Below are positions 21,192-33,453 of a DNA stretch of 64,000 nt, one piece after another. This stretch comes from Aptenodytes patagonicus (Eukaryota; Chordata; Aves; Sphenisciformes; Spheniscidae). Position numbers and translations under genes: made by a program. A model generated the notes under the pieces. That model had not been told where the DNA came from and did not search any database. It saw only the letters and a list, made by a program, of their open reading frames with translations. Position 1 is the first letter of the stretch. Every line of letters begins with the position of its first letter. The DNA lies in contig NC_134975.1 in assembly GCF_965638725.1 (NCBI RefSeq), positions 935,179 through 999,178 on the forward strand, in the 5' to 3' direction.

Positions 21192-21976
21192 AGCTCTTCC
21201 TCTTAAAAAAAAAAAAACACCTTGCTGTGTGTGCAGACACTGCAACGCCCGGGAGCAACTCCAGACAAGCCCAAATCCGACATCCCGACAGCGAGTGTGC
21301 TCTTCGCTGTGGCTCCACTCTTCCCCATTGTACCTGAATTTCACCAATTCCGGGGGGAAAAAAAATTGGTGAAAGTGAGGTTATTGAGCGAGGGTTATTG
21401 GCGGGAATGAGGGGATATGGATAAATACCTTTTTTTTTTTCCCCCCTCTCTTTACGGATGTGGGTAATTGAGCCCAAGTTATTCACGGAGTTTCCAATTC
21501 TGGAAGTTTTTGTCAATTGTGTTTTCAATTTTGTTGGAGGGGAAGAGGGCTGTCTGTGTGTCGGTTTGTGTGTCAGTCGCTCTTTCAACTCGTGTGGGAA
21601 GAATTAAAAGGGGGTGGGGGGTGGGTGGGGGGAAGAAAACAAACGCCAAAACAGAGAAGAAACAAGAAATTCATTCATCGCACTTCAGGGCATGAAGGGT
21701 TTTTGACGGTCTTGGTTGGCAGATATTGGCGAGACCGTGAAACCGGGCGATCTCCTGCCATTGCCCACGTTTCCCACGATATTTTTAAATATCCTGATTT
21801 TTCTGTGCCGCTCGACCCCTCCGTCCTCCCCTCGGGGCTGGACCACCGCCCGAGAGCCGGGAAGGCGCACGGATGCGGGCGGGCGATGCTGAGGTGCCGG
21901 CTGGGATTTGGGGCGGGGGGGATGTAGACCCCAGGGAAGGGGGGAGCCCGTCCTCGACGTGCTCAGGACCTCGGGC
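20601..21976. other. Intergenic, no gene seen
   Basis: Unique sequence with G, C and A homopolymers (A-rich tract at 21,157-21,220). No coding or RNA gene was recognised. Confidence 0.5.
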
Positions 21977-22034
21977 TTCAGCCCCCCCCCAAAGCGGGGC
22001 TGAGTTATTCAGCCCCCCCAAAGCGGGGCTGAGT
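21977..22034. repeat. Tandem GC hairpin repeat
   Basis: Two adjacent copies of TTCAGCCCC(C)nAAAGCGGGGCTGAGT. Each is itself an inverted repeat (CAGCCCC against GGGGCTG). Confidence 0.75.
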
Positions 22035-22620
22035 CTTCCCCCGCCGTCGGGGTTGGAGTCGGGTCGGGGTGGCGGCGGGGCGAGGTCAGGATTGGACCCC
22101 CGGGGGCAGAGAGGGAACCCGGGAGCTCCCGACGGACAAACCTTCCCCTTCCCCTCCGCGCACATCCGCGGGCGCTCGGTCCTCCCTTTAATCCCGCCGG
22201 TTTGGGTGAAAAGAAATAAGTTTTCGGGGCCGGTCGGCGAAAAATAATACCGCCACTGAATTTTTGAGATAAACCCTTCCTGCCGATCCTCGATACGGTG
22301 GGTTCGGGTTGTTTTTCCCAGAAGACGGGTAAAATACACTCTACACCTCAAGAAATTTGCTCATCCTCTTCCAAGAGCTTTGGAGGAGGCACTTGCCTGG
22401 AGGAGAAGGAATTAAAATAAAAATTGCGCGCGCGCACCCAAAACCCGAGGAACAGCTCGTTATTTCCCTGCTGAAGTTCCGCGGGCGCGGAAGCCGAGCT
22501 CCCCCGGAGCGTGACCCCCCCCCCAGGAACACAAATCCAATGAATTTCTACCTTTTCCCACTTATTTCTTCACACCCCCGTTAGGAAATGGCAGTGGGAA
22601 TCGCTTGTTTCTCTTCTCCT
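22035..22620. other. Intergenic, no gene seen
   Basis: Unique GC-rich to mixed sequence without coding features. Confidence 0.5.
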
Positions 22621-22905
22621 TGCTCGTTTATCCATTAACGCCCTGCCCGCAGCTCGCTGGGTATTAGGTCAGCAGGCCGTGACGTCACTCCTGTATTACC
22701 CTTGACCGTGACTAGGCGTTGTTTGACCTTGACATCACGAGCTGCGGGGATAATAAGCGAGGGGACCCTCACCCTTGATCTTCCCCTCACCAGCCAGCCC
22801 CAAGCAGCTCCCGCTCCTGTTTACAGATAAACAAGGTGTTATTTGAAGTCTAGACAGGCGGGCTAATGGCCAACAATAAAGCCCTGGAAAGGAAGTTTCC
22901 CAAGT
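22621..22905. promoter_or_regulatory. Candidate enhancer: CRE, NR half-site, Smad palindrome
   Basis: Homopolymer-free block containing TGACGTCA at 22680-22687 (perfect cAMP response element), TGACCTTGA at 22724-22732 (reverse of TCAAGGTCA, the NR5A/ERR site), GGGATAATAAGCG, TTTACAGATAAACA, GTCTAGAC at 22848-22855 (palindromic Smad element) and ACAATAAAG at 22874-22881 (posterior-HOX/CDX-like). The motif density and contrast with its flanks suggest a cis-regulatory module. Function is inferred only. Confidence 0.45.
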
Positions 22906-24980
22906 TTAGCCTTTTCTTTCCTTTGTATCGAGGACTTTGAATAACTTCCCAACCGCAGCCTTTACGGTAAAATCCCGGAGGAGGGATTTCCCTCGCCCTT
23001 CTCTTTTTTTTTTCCCCTGCCATTTTCTTCCCTTTTTTTTTCCCTTTTGTTTTTTTTTTTTCCTTTGTTTTTCTTACCTCGTTCACATTTGCTTTTTTTT
23101 TTTTCCCCCCTAATGCATTTTTAAAGAATCACTTCCTAATCTGGAGGGGGAATTCTGCTCTCGCAGCCCCGTGCTCAGTGCAGTGGTGAGTATAACTCTT
23201 GCTGCTTAACTTTCTATTTGTTATGGAAGCGCCTGGTCTTAAAAAGAGACGAATTTTTTTGTTTGTTTTGTTAGCAGCAAAAGAGAAGAGACTTCTGCAG
23301 GCTTTGCCAAGAAATTATTTCTTAAGACACTGACAGCCCACACGGTGTGTGTGTGTGTACACACAGCCCACAAACTCCTACAGCAAGCACTGCTGGTTCC
23401 TCGCTTATAAACTGCCTTGCCTACGTGGTTCAGCACAGTTCGGGAAACCCTCGGGTTTACGGGTGTTTAAGAATCACATCCAGCAAAATGTCGTGTCTCC
23501 TGTCGCCTCCACTTCGGGGGGAAGCTGCCGCCTGGCAGGGAGCTCAGCTGGCTCAGCCCGCAGTTGGACCAGCCGTGGGTTTAATAAACTCCCTTCCCTC
23601 CCCACCACTTTCTCTTCCTTTACAAGGAACATTAAGTAAGTGAGATCACGCTTTTCGGGCTCTCCAGTTGCGATTTGCTCGCGAGTCGTGAATTCTAGAC
23701 CATTAACTGGTTTGTTGTTACAGTTGTTGGGGGGTTTCAGCCCTCCAAGGGAATTACAGTATGAAACGCCACTTCTCGCCCAAAACAGAGCTGGCGGACA
23801 GAGCGAACTTCCCTAAAGTTGGGACTAAACCTTTGCCTTACAAAGGATGCAGGCATCAGTTTACATTAACCTAATAGGAGGAGAAGATCCTCTGCTGGTA
23901 AAGCTGGGGAAAAATATAATGATATTCCAGGCATTTAACTATTCCCTGCACCGAGGCTGGGACCTGCCTTCGTCCAAACTGAAAGCTGCCCCAGATGATT
24001 CGTGCATTGGATGAGCTGAAGCGTCGTAGACATTTTTATTCGCATCCATTTACCGCTTTTCCAGGGTTTGATTTGGGCTTTGGGTTGTTTTTTTTTTTGC
24101 CCAGCTCCTACGTATCCCGTTTTACTACCCTCTTATAGAGATACACAGAAGGTGCCTTGTGCACTTATCTATCTCTAAGGTGTCTATAGACGTGCATTTC
24201 CCACATCAGAAGTAGCCGGGGGCAGGTTTCAATGATATATAGCTACCCCGAAATAAGTTCTGCGGGCTTTCCAAAGCCTGTCTATATTTCATTCCCCGTG
24301 TCATGTATCTATATATTTATTCTCAATACTTCCTTTTTGACCCTGGCAGCTAACTTCTTGTTCGAGTCACCGCAACTCCTTGCAACTCCCGACCAATTTG
24401 GGGCGAAATTCGGTTGAGCAGGAAAGCTGAGCCATGGCGGGATCTGTTTTTCCAACCTGCGCACGCACAAGGAGACCTTTTAATTTGCTTTTTCCCCCCC
24501 TCCCTTTTCCAGGCAGAAAGATGCAATGTACATGTTGCGGGCTGGTTTTGCCCTATGAGGGTTAAATTTCACGGTCTTTTCTGGGAGTAAACTGAAAGTG
24601 GGGCTAAGCCTTTCCCATCCGAAACGCAAATATTTTGCCGTGGCCATTAGGCTGGGGCCATTTTATTTGATTTTGGGGTTTGGGTTTTTTTTTTATTTTT
24701 ATTTTTGATTTCTTGAAGAGACGAGGCTGGAGGGGTGGGGGAGAAAAGAGCCTGTTCAAGTGGGAGCCGCCAGCCGAGCTCAGCCCCGCGGGCTGCGCAG
24801 GGGGAAGATGAAATGCGGGAGGAGGGGAAGGGGAAATTTTATTTCTCACGCTTGGTAGAGAGGGGTTGCGATGGCGCAAAGCGGGAAGAGGAGGAAGGGA
24901 GGAGCGCGGGGATAAATCCCCCAAAGAGGGGGAAAAAGGGCAAAGCACGGAAAAGTCAACCCAAAACTTGGGGTTGTTGT
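22906..24980. other. Intergenic, no gene seen
   Basis: T-rich tract at about 23,000-23,110, then mostly unique sequence. Complex AT-rich parts at 23,820-24,420 could include regulatory DNA. No coding frame of interest. Confidence 0.45.
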
Positions 24981-24984
24981 TTTC

Positions 24985-25090
24985 CCCGTGCAGAGAGTGA
25001 TGCTCATCCGAGACAGTCATTAGCATAAGATGTCGATCCTATTTACTACACTAGACAGTGACCTTGAACTGAGACGTTGCAATCTTGCTT
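24985..25090. promoter_or_regulatory. Candidate element: CTAGACA + TGACCTTGA
   Basis: Contains GTCATTAGCATAAGATG and ACTAGACAG directly abutting TGACCTTGA at 25059-25067. It combines an AGAC Smad half-site with an NR5A/ERR site, the same vocabulary as the 22.6-22.9 kb element. Confidence 0.35.
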
Positions 25091-27785
25091 TTCCAGCGTC
25101 TTTTTCTCTCCCTCTTTTTCTTTCGGGCGCTGGTTTTTTTTCCCGGCTCCCGTGGGCCGGGAGCTTCTCCCGGCTTCTTCCCACCAGCATTTCCCGAAGG
25201 CTGCCTCTGTAACTTGCGGAGGTGGGAAAAAAATAAACCCTTCCCGAGGATTATTAAATATCGGCGTCGAAAAGGTCTCTCTACCTGAAAACTGGGATTC
25301 CAGCAAATGGGGAAAAGCTCAGAGGTTTTCTTTTTGCTGGGCTGGGCAACTTTTTTGGGGGGAAGGAACGCCGCGGGGGAAAAAAAAGGTCAAAGCATTA
25401 TAGGGTAGAAATCGGGATGTATTTTTGGAGAGCCGGCGCTCGGGGTGGGTTGTGCGCGAAGGAGGCTGCCTAAGCCAGCGGTGCCAGTGCCCCAAGCAGG
25501 AGGACTCGGCTCAGGCTTTCATTTTTAAGCACCGCTCAGCCTGCGCTCAGCATTAGAAAAGCCCGAGCGCTCAACCTGAACTGGGAAATGCATTTTTTTT
25601 AACGGGGAAGAAATTCCCGGGGAAACGCGGCAGCTTTGCTTGAGGGCCCTTAGGATTTCTATTTTTTTCTTCCCCTTCCTTGGACCTGCTGCCTGCTTGC
25701 AGCGGGAGCAGCGCTGAGCTGGGGAGCCCCATTCCAGGCCACCAAAGAGCCGGGAGTTGCTCTCCACGCTGTGCATGGCTTAATATATTTCTGAGCACGG
25801 CTGTAGCATTTCCCAGCTCTGGGGAAGAAAAAAAAAAAGAATAAATAAGGGAACCGGGGGTGCTTTTCTCCCTCTCCCTTGCTGTGATTCCCATGCTGAC
25901 ATTATCCCTCCCCGCAGGACTCCAGCGCCCGGTTTGTGCTTCACTTGCTCCTCAGCTCAGCCCTGCCGCTGCCTCCCCAAATGTTTCCTCGGAGGTAAAC
26001 GTGAAACGTTATTAATTTCTCTTTTGTTTCGCCCTGCGAAAAATCGAACTGAAGAAAGAGGGAAAGCCCCAAATACCCCGCGACTCCTCGGAAGCAAAAA
26101 TGTACATTGCCAAGGTCCGGCGGAAAACAAAGCCGTGCGGCACCCGGGCACGTCTTATATGGGGAATTTTGCAAAGAAAAGAGCAAGGTAGAGGAAGGGT
26201 TTTCTTTAAAAAAAACCAGCAAACAAAGCCAATTCAGATGGCAACCTCCGGGGATCACGTGCTCATTTTTATATAAACTATTCCCCTCCACGCTTGCCCA
26301 GCGTTGCGAGCGCTTCTTCTGCAGCGAGAAGACACTCCTGGAGAAATCGCGAGCAGCTTTCTCACTTATACCTGCAGGGAGAAAAATTCCTTGGCAAGGT
26401 TTTAAAAAAAAAGAAAAAAAAAAAAAAAAAAGAGTGCTAAACTTTCATTCTAGCAAAATATTTCTGGCAGTCGTATTTCTTCCTTCGCAGGCAAAGCGTG
26501 TAGGAAGGTATGCACGTATCTCTGCAAGGTATGTACGTAGCGTATCCACAGAGGTGCCAGGGAGAGAGAGGGATGGGAAATACGGAAAATAGGTTTTCCA
26601 CCTTCAGGAGCTGTCCATGGAAGACGAAAAAAACACCTAAATGAGTTGTTTTATTGGCGCCGGATTTTTCTTGCGGGGCTGGGAGGGGGCTTAGCTGCAG
26701 CCCCAGTGTTTTGCCAGGCGAGGAAAAAACGATTCTGTGTTTGAGAAATAGATAAAATATTGCAGAGGGAGGTTGGCCGCTGGCTGGAAAGGCAGCGGTT
26801 GGGGAGGTGCGGCTGCACCCGCCCGGCTCAGCCTCCGCGGAGCGCCTCCGCCCCCGCGCAGGGGTTTTACCTCTACAGGAATATTTACGGTACTTTGCAG
26901 AGTCAACCTGGCAAGGGGAGCGCTTGGGAGTTGCTTAAGGCAGGGAGGAATGCAAAGCCATGCAAAAATCCAGCAAACGAGGTGGGCATTTTGGCTTCTT
27001 ACAAAATAAAAAAAAAAAAGGGGGGGGGGGGAGGAGCAAGGGGAAAAAAAAAGAGAGGAAAAAACCACCCCAGAAAAATAATCTAACATAAAACACCTTG
27101 AAATGTCTCTGCGTGTTCCCGGTTTCCATACAATGCACCTTTTCCAGTTGTGTGGGTTTTTTTTTTTCCTTCCCCCAACGTATTTATTTTGCACTGAAAG
27201 AAGCCAATATTGATTTTTTTTTTTTCCCCCCGTCCCTTGTATTCCTTTGCAGCGGCTCTTCTCAGTGTGACCAGGAGAAGACGATGGGTGGGAGGGAAGA
27301 AGAGCTCTGTAGTATTACGAGGGCAGAATATATTGCTATAAGGTGGCGAGGAACCAGCTCCGCGCGTGTGTGCGTGTGTGTGTGTGTGTGTGTGTATACA
27401 CCTCTGTTTCCAGCGGTGGGGACCAAAGAAATGGGGGGGGAGGACATCGATTTGTATTCTTTCCCAGAAAGGAAGCAAAAAAAAAAAGGTTTGAACACTT
27501 ATTCTATATGTGTGTGCGCGCCTTGGCGCATATGGAATATATACCGGGTAAATTAAGGCTATATATAGCCGTGTTCTTCTGGCTGCTTTATTCGACACAG
27601 ATCATTAATAAAAGCAATTGAGGATAGTTAAAAAAAATCTTCCATCCCTTCTTGGGAGAGTGGCAAGGGCCTGGGAAGAGGCTGCACTTCCCCAGCCCAC
27701 GACAAAGCCACCTAGTCCCAGAGGAGGGGGAAAAAGCGATGATAATAATAATAATAATTAAAAAAAAGAGTAGAAAAGGTCGCAA
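25091..27785. other. Intergenic upstream of HOXC12, no gene seen
   Basis: Unique sequence interrupted by A-, G- and T-runs and a (GT)n tract at about 27,366-27,395. A TCACGTG at 26255-26261 is followed by ATATAAAC. No protein or RNA gene was identified. Confidence 0.45.
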
Positions 27786-27965
27786 ATAGCCTCCAAGTCT
27801 CCCATCCCGCCGCGCGTAAATATGAGCCTGTTGCGGGCACCATCATTCGTCTCCTTAAAAAGCCCGTAAACTTTATATGACACAATATCTAATAGTAATT
27901 TATTGGGGAGATATTGTAAATTCGAACTGTTTTAGTTAATAAAGGAGCTAATTAATGAGAACCAG
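27786..27965. promoter_or_regulatory. Candidate conserved element upstream of HOXC12
   Basis: AT-rich complex sequence with GCGTAAATATGAG, TATATGACACAATATCTA (27874-27891), AGTAATTTATTGGGG, TTAGTTAATAAAGG and GCTAATTAATGAG. The second motif recurs, two bases shorter, upstream of HOXC11. Its location about 0.5 kb before the HOXC12 start suggests a promoter-proximal enhancer. Confidence 0.4.
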
Positions 27966-28319
27966 CCTCGCTTTTGCAGATGGTGGAGGGCCCCGAAGTG
28001 TTGCCGGGGGAGGGGCGCGCAGCGGTTTTGGGGCAAAACCCTCGCCTATCGATTATTTTATGCTAAATATGACATTTCAGGGCGCTTCGCGGTTCTCAAG
28101 CCAGCGCCGGGAGCCGTCGCTTTTTTTTTTTTTTTTTTTTTTTTTAATAAAATGCTTTATGGGATTTTTTTATGATTTTTTATGATTGGGAGGGGGGTGA
28201 AGAAGGCCCCGGGGGGGGGGGGGGGGGGAGAAAAGGCGTAAAAAGGCGGAACTTGCTGTTGTGTTTTGTCTCGGCTGCCAGGGGAGGGGAGGGCCCCCCC
28301 CCCCTCCCAGCGCAATTTG

Positions 28320-28422
28320 GGGCTCACGTGACCCCCCCGGACCAATGGGGCCGAGCCGTCGGTTTAACTATGTTTAATGTCAGATAGCAATAAAGTAGAA
28401 GCTTTCGGTCAGGCCCGCGGAA
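28320..28422 (+). promoter_or_regulatory. HOXC12 proximal promoter and leader
   Basis: TCACGTGAC E-box at 28324-28332 and a CCAAT box (ACCAATGGGG) at 28342-28346, then TTTAACTATGTTTAATG and GCAATAAAG. No TATA box. Upstream ATGs at 28370 (six codons with stop, to 28387) and 28377 (overlapping the main start, ending 28445) would matter if transcription starts before them. Confidence 0.6.
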
Positions 28423-28987
28423 ATGGGCGAGCACAACCTCCTTAATCCCGGCTTTGTGGGACCTCTGGTGAACATCCACACGGGAGACACTTTCTACTTC
28501 CCTAATTTCCGCGCCTCCGGAGGGCAGCTGCCCGGTTTGCCTTCCCTCTCCTACCCCCGACGGGATAACGTCTGCTCCCTGCCCTGGGCATCCTCGGAAC
28601 CCTGCAACGGGTACCCTCAACCCTACCTGAGCAGCCCCGTCTCCATTAACCCTTCCTTCGGTAGAGCCTGCGACCTCGCCCGGGTGGAGGAAAGCAAATG
28701 TTATTACCGGGAAACCTGCTCCGAAACCGCCGGGCTGAAGAGGGAGGAGAGGGGCAGGGACAGTGCCTTGCTGCCCCTCGAATCCAGCCTCCCCAATGGC
28801 ATGGGGGGCAATTTCAGCAAATATGACTATCCGACCAGCGAGGCGGTGCCCCACGACCCTCCGTCCTGCCAGTCCTTGGAGTCAGACTCCAGCTCTTCCT
28901 TGCTCAACGAAGGGAATAAAGGCACGGCCGGAGAAGCGGGGGGTTTGGTGTCCCCCCTGAACCAAGGCGGCACTTTAGGCACCGGTG
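28423..28987 (+). CDS. HOXC12: HOXC12 exon 1 (homeobox C12)
   Basis: First 188 codons plus one base of HOXC12, a nuclear Abd-B-class homeodomain factor of paralogue group 12. The N-terminus [20 protein letters not shown] is nearly invariant in HOXC12, so this start is secure. [39 protein letters not shown] and the [16 protein letters not shown] serine/acidic region follow. The exon ends GGTG|GTAAGA in phase 1, with split codon Gly189. Joined to 29830-30068 the protein has 267 residues, against about 282 in mammals; the difference is mostly shorter Gly/Ala-rich linkers before the LESDSSSS block. Confidence 0.97.
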
Positions 28988-29248
28988 GTAAGACCCGGGA
29001 AAGGGGGTGGGGGGTGGGGGGGTGTCTCGGGGCTGGATCCGGTCGTGTTGGGGGGGTGGGTGTGTGTGGGGGGTTTGCTTGGAAACTTGCCGGCTTGGGG
29101 TTCCTCCGTGGTGTAATTCATGGGCTCGGCGATGGGAAGCGGCGTGTCTATGTGTGCCGAGACCACTAGGGGTAGCACCGAAATCCCTAATGTTTTATTA
29201 GGTGGTGCTTCTTTTAAAAGAAAAGGCTATAAACATGTAAATATCCCA

Positions 29249-29292
<44 letters not shown>

Positions 29293-29829
29293 AGGGAAGT
29301 GGTTGCGCATCCCTGCCCGGCGCGGAGGGCTGGCGGAGCGTCCAGGAGCTTTTTGGGGACATCGCAGAGGTGTGTCTGCCCGAGGGAATGGGGGGAGAAG
29401 AGGGGGGGGGAGGATGCTTAAAAAAAAGAAAACAACCCGCAGCCTTCAGAGGTGGCATTGGGGTGGAGGTTTCTCGCTCTTAGCAGGGCCGGAGAGGCGG
29501 TGGAGCCCTGCCCGGGGGGGGTCCCAGGCTTGTCGCCCGTTCCCTGCCCGGCCTTTGCTCCGTGCCCCGGTTATAACGCGCCTACCTTTCCCTTCCTCTG
29601 CCTCCTGTGCCCGCCCCACGCAACACCCGTGGCCCTGGGAGGCAGCTGGGAGCATCCCTAAGCACCCACGGCCAGAACAGCGGGGGACCCTGGGGACAGG
29701 GGGGCCACCAGAGAGCTGCAGAGAGGGGTGCTGGGGGCGCCCCTTTTTTTAAAGAGGAGGGCTTTTTTTTTATTATTATTATTATTTCTCCCCTTGCCAA
29801 GTGCTCAACTCTCGCTCCCCCTTTGCCAG
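28988..29829 (+). other. HOXC12 intron
   Basis: 842-bp intron from GTAAGA to TTTGCCAG. It includes a (GA)n run at about 29,258-29,284 and an (ATT)n tract before the acceptor. Nothing else was recognised. Confidence 0.94.
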
Positions 29830-30068
29830 GTGCTCCTTGGTACCCGATGCACACACGGTCCCGGAAAAAACGAAAACCCTATTCCAAGCTGCAGCTGGCA
29901 GAGCTGGAAGGGGAGTTTATGGTCAATGAATTCATTACTCGCCAAAGAAGGAGGGAGCTCTCAGACCGATTAAACCTGAGCGACCAGCAGGTGAAGATCT
30001 GGTTCCAGAACCGGCGCATGAAAAAGAAAAGACTCCTTCTGAGAGAGCAAGCCCTTTCTTTCTTTTAA
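29830..30068 (+). CDS. HOXC12: HOXC12 exon 2 (homeodomain)
   Basis: Encodes residues 189-267 and the [12 protein letters not shown] precedes a homeodomain at residues 199-258 ([13 protein letters not shown] start), with group 12 features [19 protein letters not shown] and helix 3 [14 protein letters not shown]; Trp48 and Asn51 are residues 246 and 249. The C-terminus [11 protein letters not shown] is the HOXC12 signature. Confidence 0.98.
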
Positions 30069-30219
30069 AGTTTTAAAAGCGTCCGTGTCGGGTGTTAAAA
30101 AACAAACAAACAAACAAAAAACCAACAAAAAAAAACCCACATAGACTCTCTAGCGTTCACCCGAGGACTTTACCTGATCACTCTTAACCCCCCCACCCCT
30201 CCCTACCCAGAAATCAATG

Positions 30220-30225
30220 AATAAA
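30220..30225 (+). terminator. Possible near HOXC12 poly(A) signal
   Basis: AATAAA in CAATGAATAAAGAAATAA, 152 bp after the stop. No clear GT-rich element follows, so it may not be used. Confidence 0.3.
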
Positions 30226-32128
30226 GAAATAATATTATTAAATAACCAGTTTCCCTTAAAATATGAAACCCGACAGCGAGAAAAAAAAAAACAAAATATA
30301 ATAACGATGCATCTTCTCCGCCGGGACCGCGGGGGGACAGACGGCTTCCAGAGATGCTCGGCGGGCTGAAGGGGAGGTTTTGAGCGCGACTTTAGCCGCT
30401 TTTCCTTTGCCAGCAGCACAGGTAGGGTCTCCGTGCAGCGCCGGGCACCGTCGGGGCCGTCGGGGGCCGCCGCTCCCGCTCCCCCCCCCCCCCCCCGCCC
30501 TCCACCCCCGCCCGGCTTCGGCTGGCGGCGAGACCGGGGTTGGGGGCGATGCGGGTGGATCCTGGACCCTCTCCCGGGCTGCCACGCAGGGTTTGGGGCT
30601 GGTTTGGTGTTTAGCGGGAAGGCGGGAGGGGAAAAAATAGCAAAAAGAAAGGAATAGGGGAAAAAAATTAGGGACGGGGATGGGGTACGTCGTCTTAAAG
30701 GACCGGCCCCGCATCCTTATGGAAGATGCTTTTTTTTTCGGTGCACGGTGTGACCCAAGATGTGTTTTTCTCAGTCTAAATTGAGGCTTTGCGGCTGATC
30801 GGTATCTCTAGGCTGAACCAGGATCTCTAGGAAGAGGCGAGAGACAAAGGCTGTGTATATATCCGGTGTATATGGTATATATCTATATAATATATGAGGT
30901 ATGTGTATCACACTATGTCCCTATAGATACGAGGCGGTGGTGTTGTCCTCAACGCCAGAATGTCACAAGGAGAAGGAAAACGCGCGCGCACACCCCCCTA
31001 GAAAACCCTCCCAGGAAAAAAAAAAATCTGAATTTCCTTCTATGTAAACTGAGCCTTTCGGAGATTTTTTTTTTTTTCTCTCTCTCTGAATTCACAGAGT
31101 TTCTCTGCACTACCCCAAAATTATACCCTTCCTCTTAAAAAAAAAGAAAAAAAAGAAAAAAAAGAAAAAAAAAAGAGATGTTTCTTTGCAACAGCTCTGC
31201 TGACGGAGTATGTGTGCTGTTTTGCTGCGTTTATTGATGACAAGGTAGGAAAACAGGTAGAAAAAAATCCTTTTTTTGTACCCTCCGGTGATAACAGCCT
31301 GTTGGAGTCTGAGCGAGGCGCATCTCTCCTCCCTGGGGTAACGCGGGTGATGCGCTTTGTCGCCTGGGTGCGATTTTCTCAATTAAAAAGGGGAGATGGT
31401 GGGGTTTTTAAGAGGAAAGAGATCTCCTTCACCCCGTTTCTCCCTTCCCCAGCTGCCCATCAGGGTAAAAACCTGCAGGTTTCTAGCGGGGGCGACGCTT
31501 TCTTTACCTCCCTAAAAAGTCCTGCCGGCTGCAAACGGAGACAGCCCCGTCTTCAAGAAGAGGTTTCGGTCTTTGTGGAGGGGGGGGGGGTCCCCCCCTA
31601 AAACCCTGCCTGGCTTTTTCCCTTTCAGGGCAGTAGAGAGGGGCCTGGTAGGATGCGACACGTTTTCTTTGTACGTGCGCCCGGATTTCCTGGAGAAAAC
31701 CCACCAATTTTTGTGATTCCTTGTCGGGTCCGTGTTCGAGGCACTTTTAGGTCGGGGGGAAGCGAGGCGAGGGTCGGGGCGGGGGGGGGGGTGTTAGGAC
31801 GGGGGGAGCAGCAGGTTTAGGGCCCCGGGGAGCTTTGCCTGCATGGGAAATCGTAATTCAGGAGAAAAAGGAAAAAAAAAATAGGCATTTTTAATTCAGG
31901 CTGAAGGGGAAGAGGGGGGCGGCGGTGCTGCAGCCCGGTGCTTTGCCACGCCGCGCTTTGCTCCATTCGTTTTATATCGGAGGGGGGATTAATTTTATGG
32001 CAAAGCAGCGTTTTCTGGGAAGTCTGGATGCTCACCACGTGCTCCCGCTTCCCCGCGTTCATGGTCATGACCAGCAGCGCCGAGGAATGCTTTTATTTAC
32101 GAGCTGCAAAGGATGGAGCCGACTCCTT

Positions 32129-32159
<31 letters not shown>

Positions 32160-33380
32160 GCCTGGGCTGAAATGAGCCTTTTCCTTCAGCTTTATTTCTG
32201 CGGGAGCATCCAGCAGACCCTCCTCCCTTCATCCCCATCCCTTCCCCGGCTGCTTCCCCTTCTTCCCCCCCCCCTTTTTTTTTTTTTTTTTTAAATTCCC
32301 AACCCGTGAAATGTCACAGCTTTATTTCCTTCCACTTGTTTTTGCAAAGAAAGACCCCCCATCTCCTCCTTCAATGCTGGCTTCTGGGCGAGGGTCCCCT
32401 TTTGCCCCCTCCTCCCACACAAAAGAGCCGCCGCGGAGGGTATCGCCTGTCGCGATGCTGTGCAATAAAGCCTAGGATGTGTTAAAACACACATATATAG
32501 AGATATATCTCCAGGTGCTCCGGCTCAACCATGTGCAATTAAAAGAGGAAGGCGATGTGGAGGAACGCAATGTCTTGGGGAGTTTTGGGGGGCGGTTGTG
32601 GGGGGAGATTTGGGGGGGGGGGGGGAGTTGTAGCTTTGGGTGCTTTCAGAGCACCTCGTGTCGCTGTGTCGCAGGGCCGAGCTGCCTCTGCGGAGGGTGA
32701 CTTCGGGCTGTGCAGTGTCGTGGGGACCAGGGGGGTGGTAATTCCACGGGGAAAAAAAGGACCAAATCCACGCGGGTTTTGCTGAGCTGAGCTCCCAGTC
32801 GCGCCCCCCCCCCCCCCCCCGGCTCTCCCCCCCCCCCCCCCCCCCGCAATGAGGCAGCGGTGGGGACGGAGGCTGGATTTGGAGGAAGGTAGAAATGAGG
32901 GTGAGTTACGGTGAGATGTCAGAAATGTTGTGTTGGATTTCAATCCCGCCATCCCCAAAAAACAAATCGATCCGTTTCGTTATTCTTCACCCACCGAGGG
33001 GCACTTGGATCCCCCGAAAAAAAAAAACCAACCCACCACCAACCCACCGTCCTCCCCAACACAAAGGCCAAGACACCAGCAGCAACCCCCCGAGAAAATA
33101 CCGAAGAAAAATGAAAATATATGCAATATTCTCTTCCAGATTGCTTTAAAAAGGCGGCTCGGTGAGATTTCTGTTTGTTCTGTGTTTGTTCTCCGTGTAC
33201 GTGGTATCGTTTTTTCTGCTTGTATCCCCTAGTCGAGGTTATCGCGGTTGTTAATATGCATCCTTCGCAGTATAGTCCATATGTAATGTTTCTTACCTCA
33301 AGCTATTCTATGTAGGGGCTATGCAAATGTCTGTTATAGCACGTTCTGGCTTTATATAGTCATGTAAAAAGTCGCTTCAC

Positions 33381-33419
<39 letters not shown>

Positions 33420-33443
33420 TGTATTATTATGTGATTTCTTGAT

Positions 33444-33453
33444 AATAAATAAA
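33444..33453 (+). terminator. Possible distal HOXC12 poly(A) signal
   Basis: Overlapping AATAAATAAA after a conserved-looking AT-rich stretch about 3.4 kb past the stop. Whether the HOXC12 transcript reaches here cannot be decided from sequence. Confidence 0.3.
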
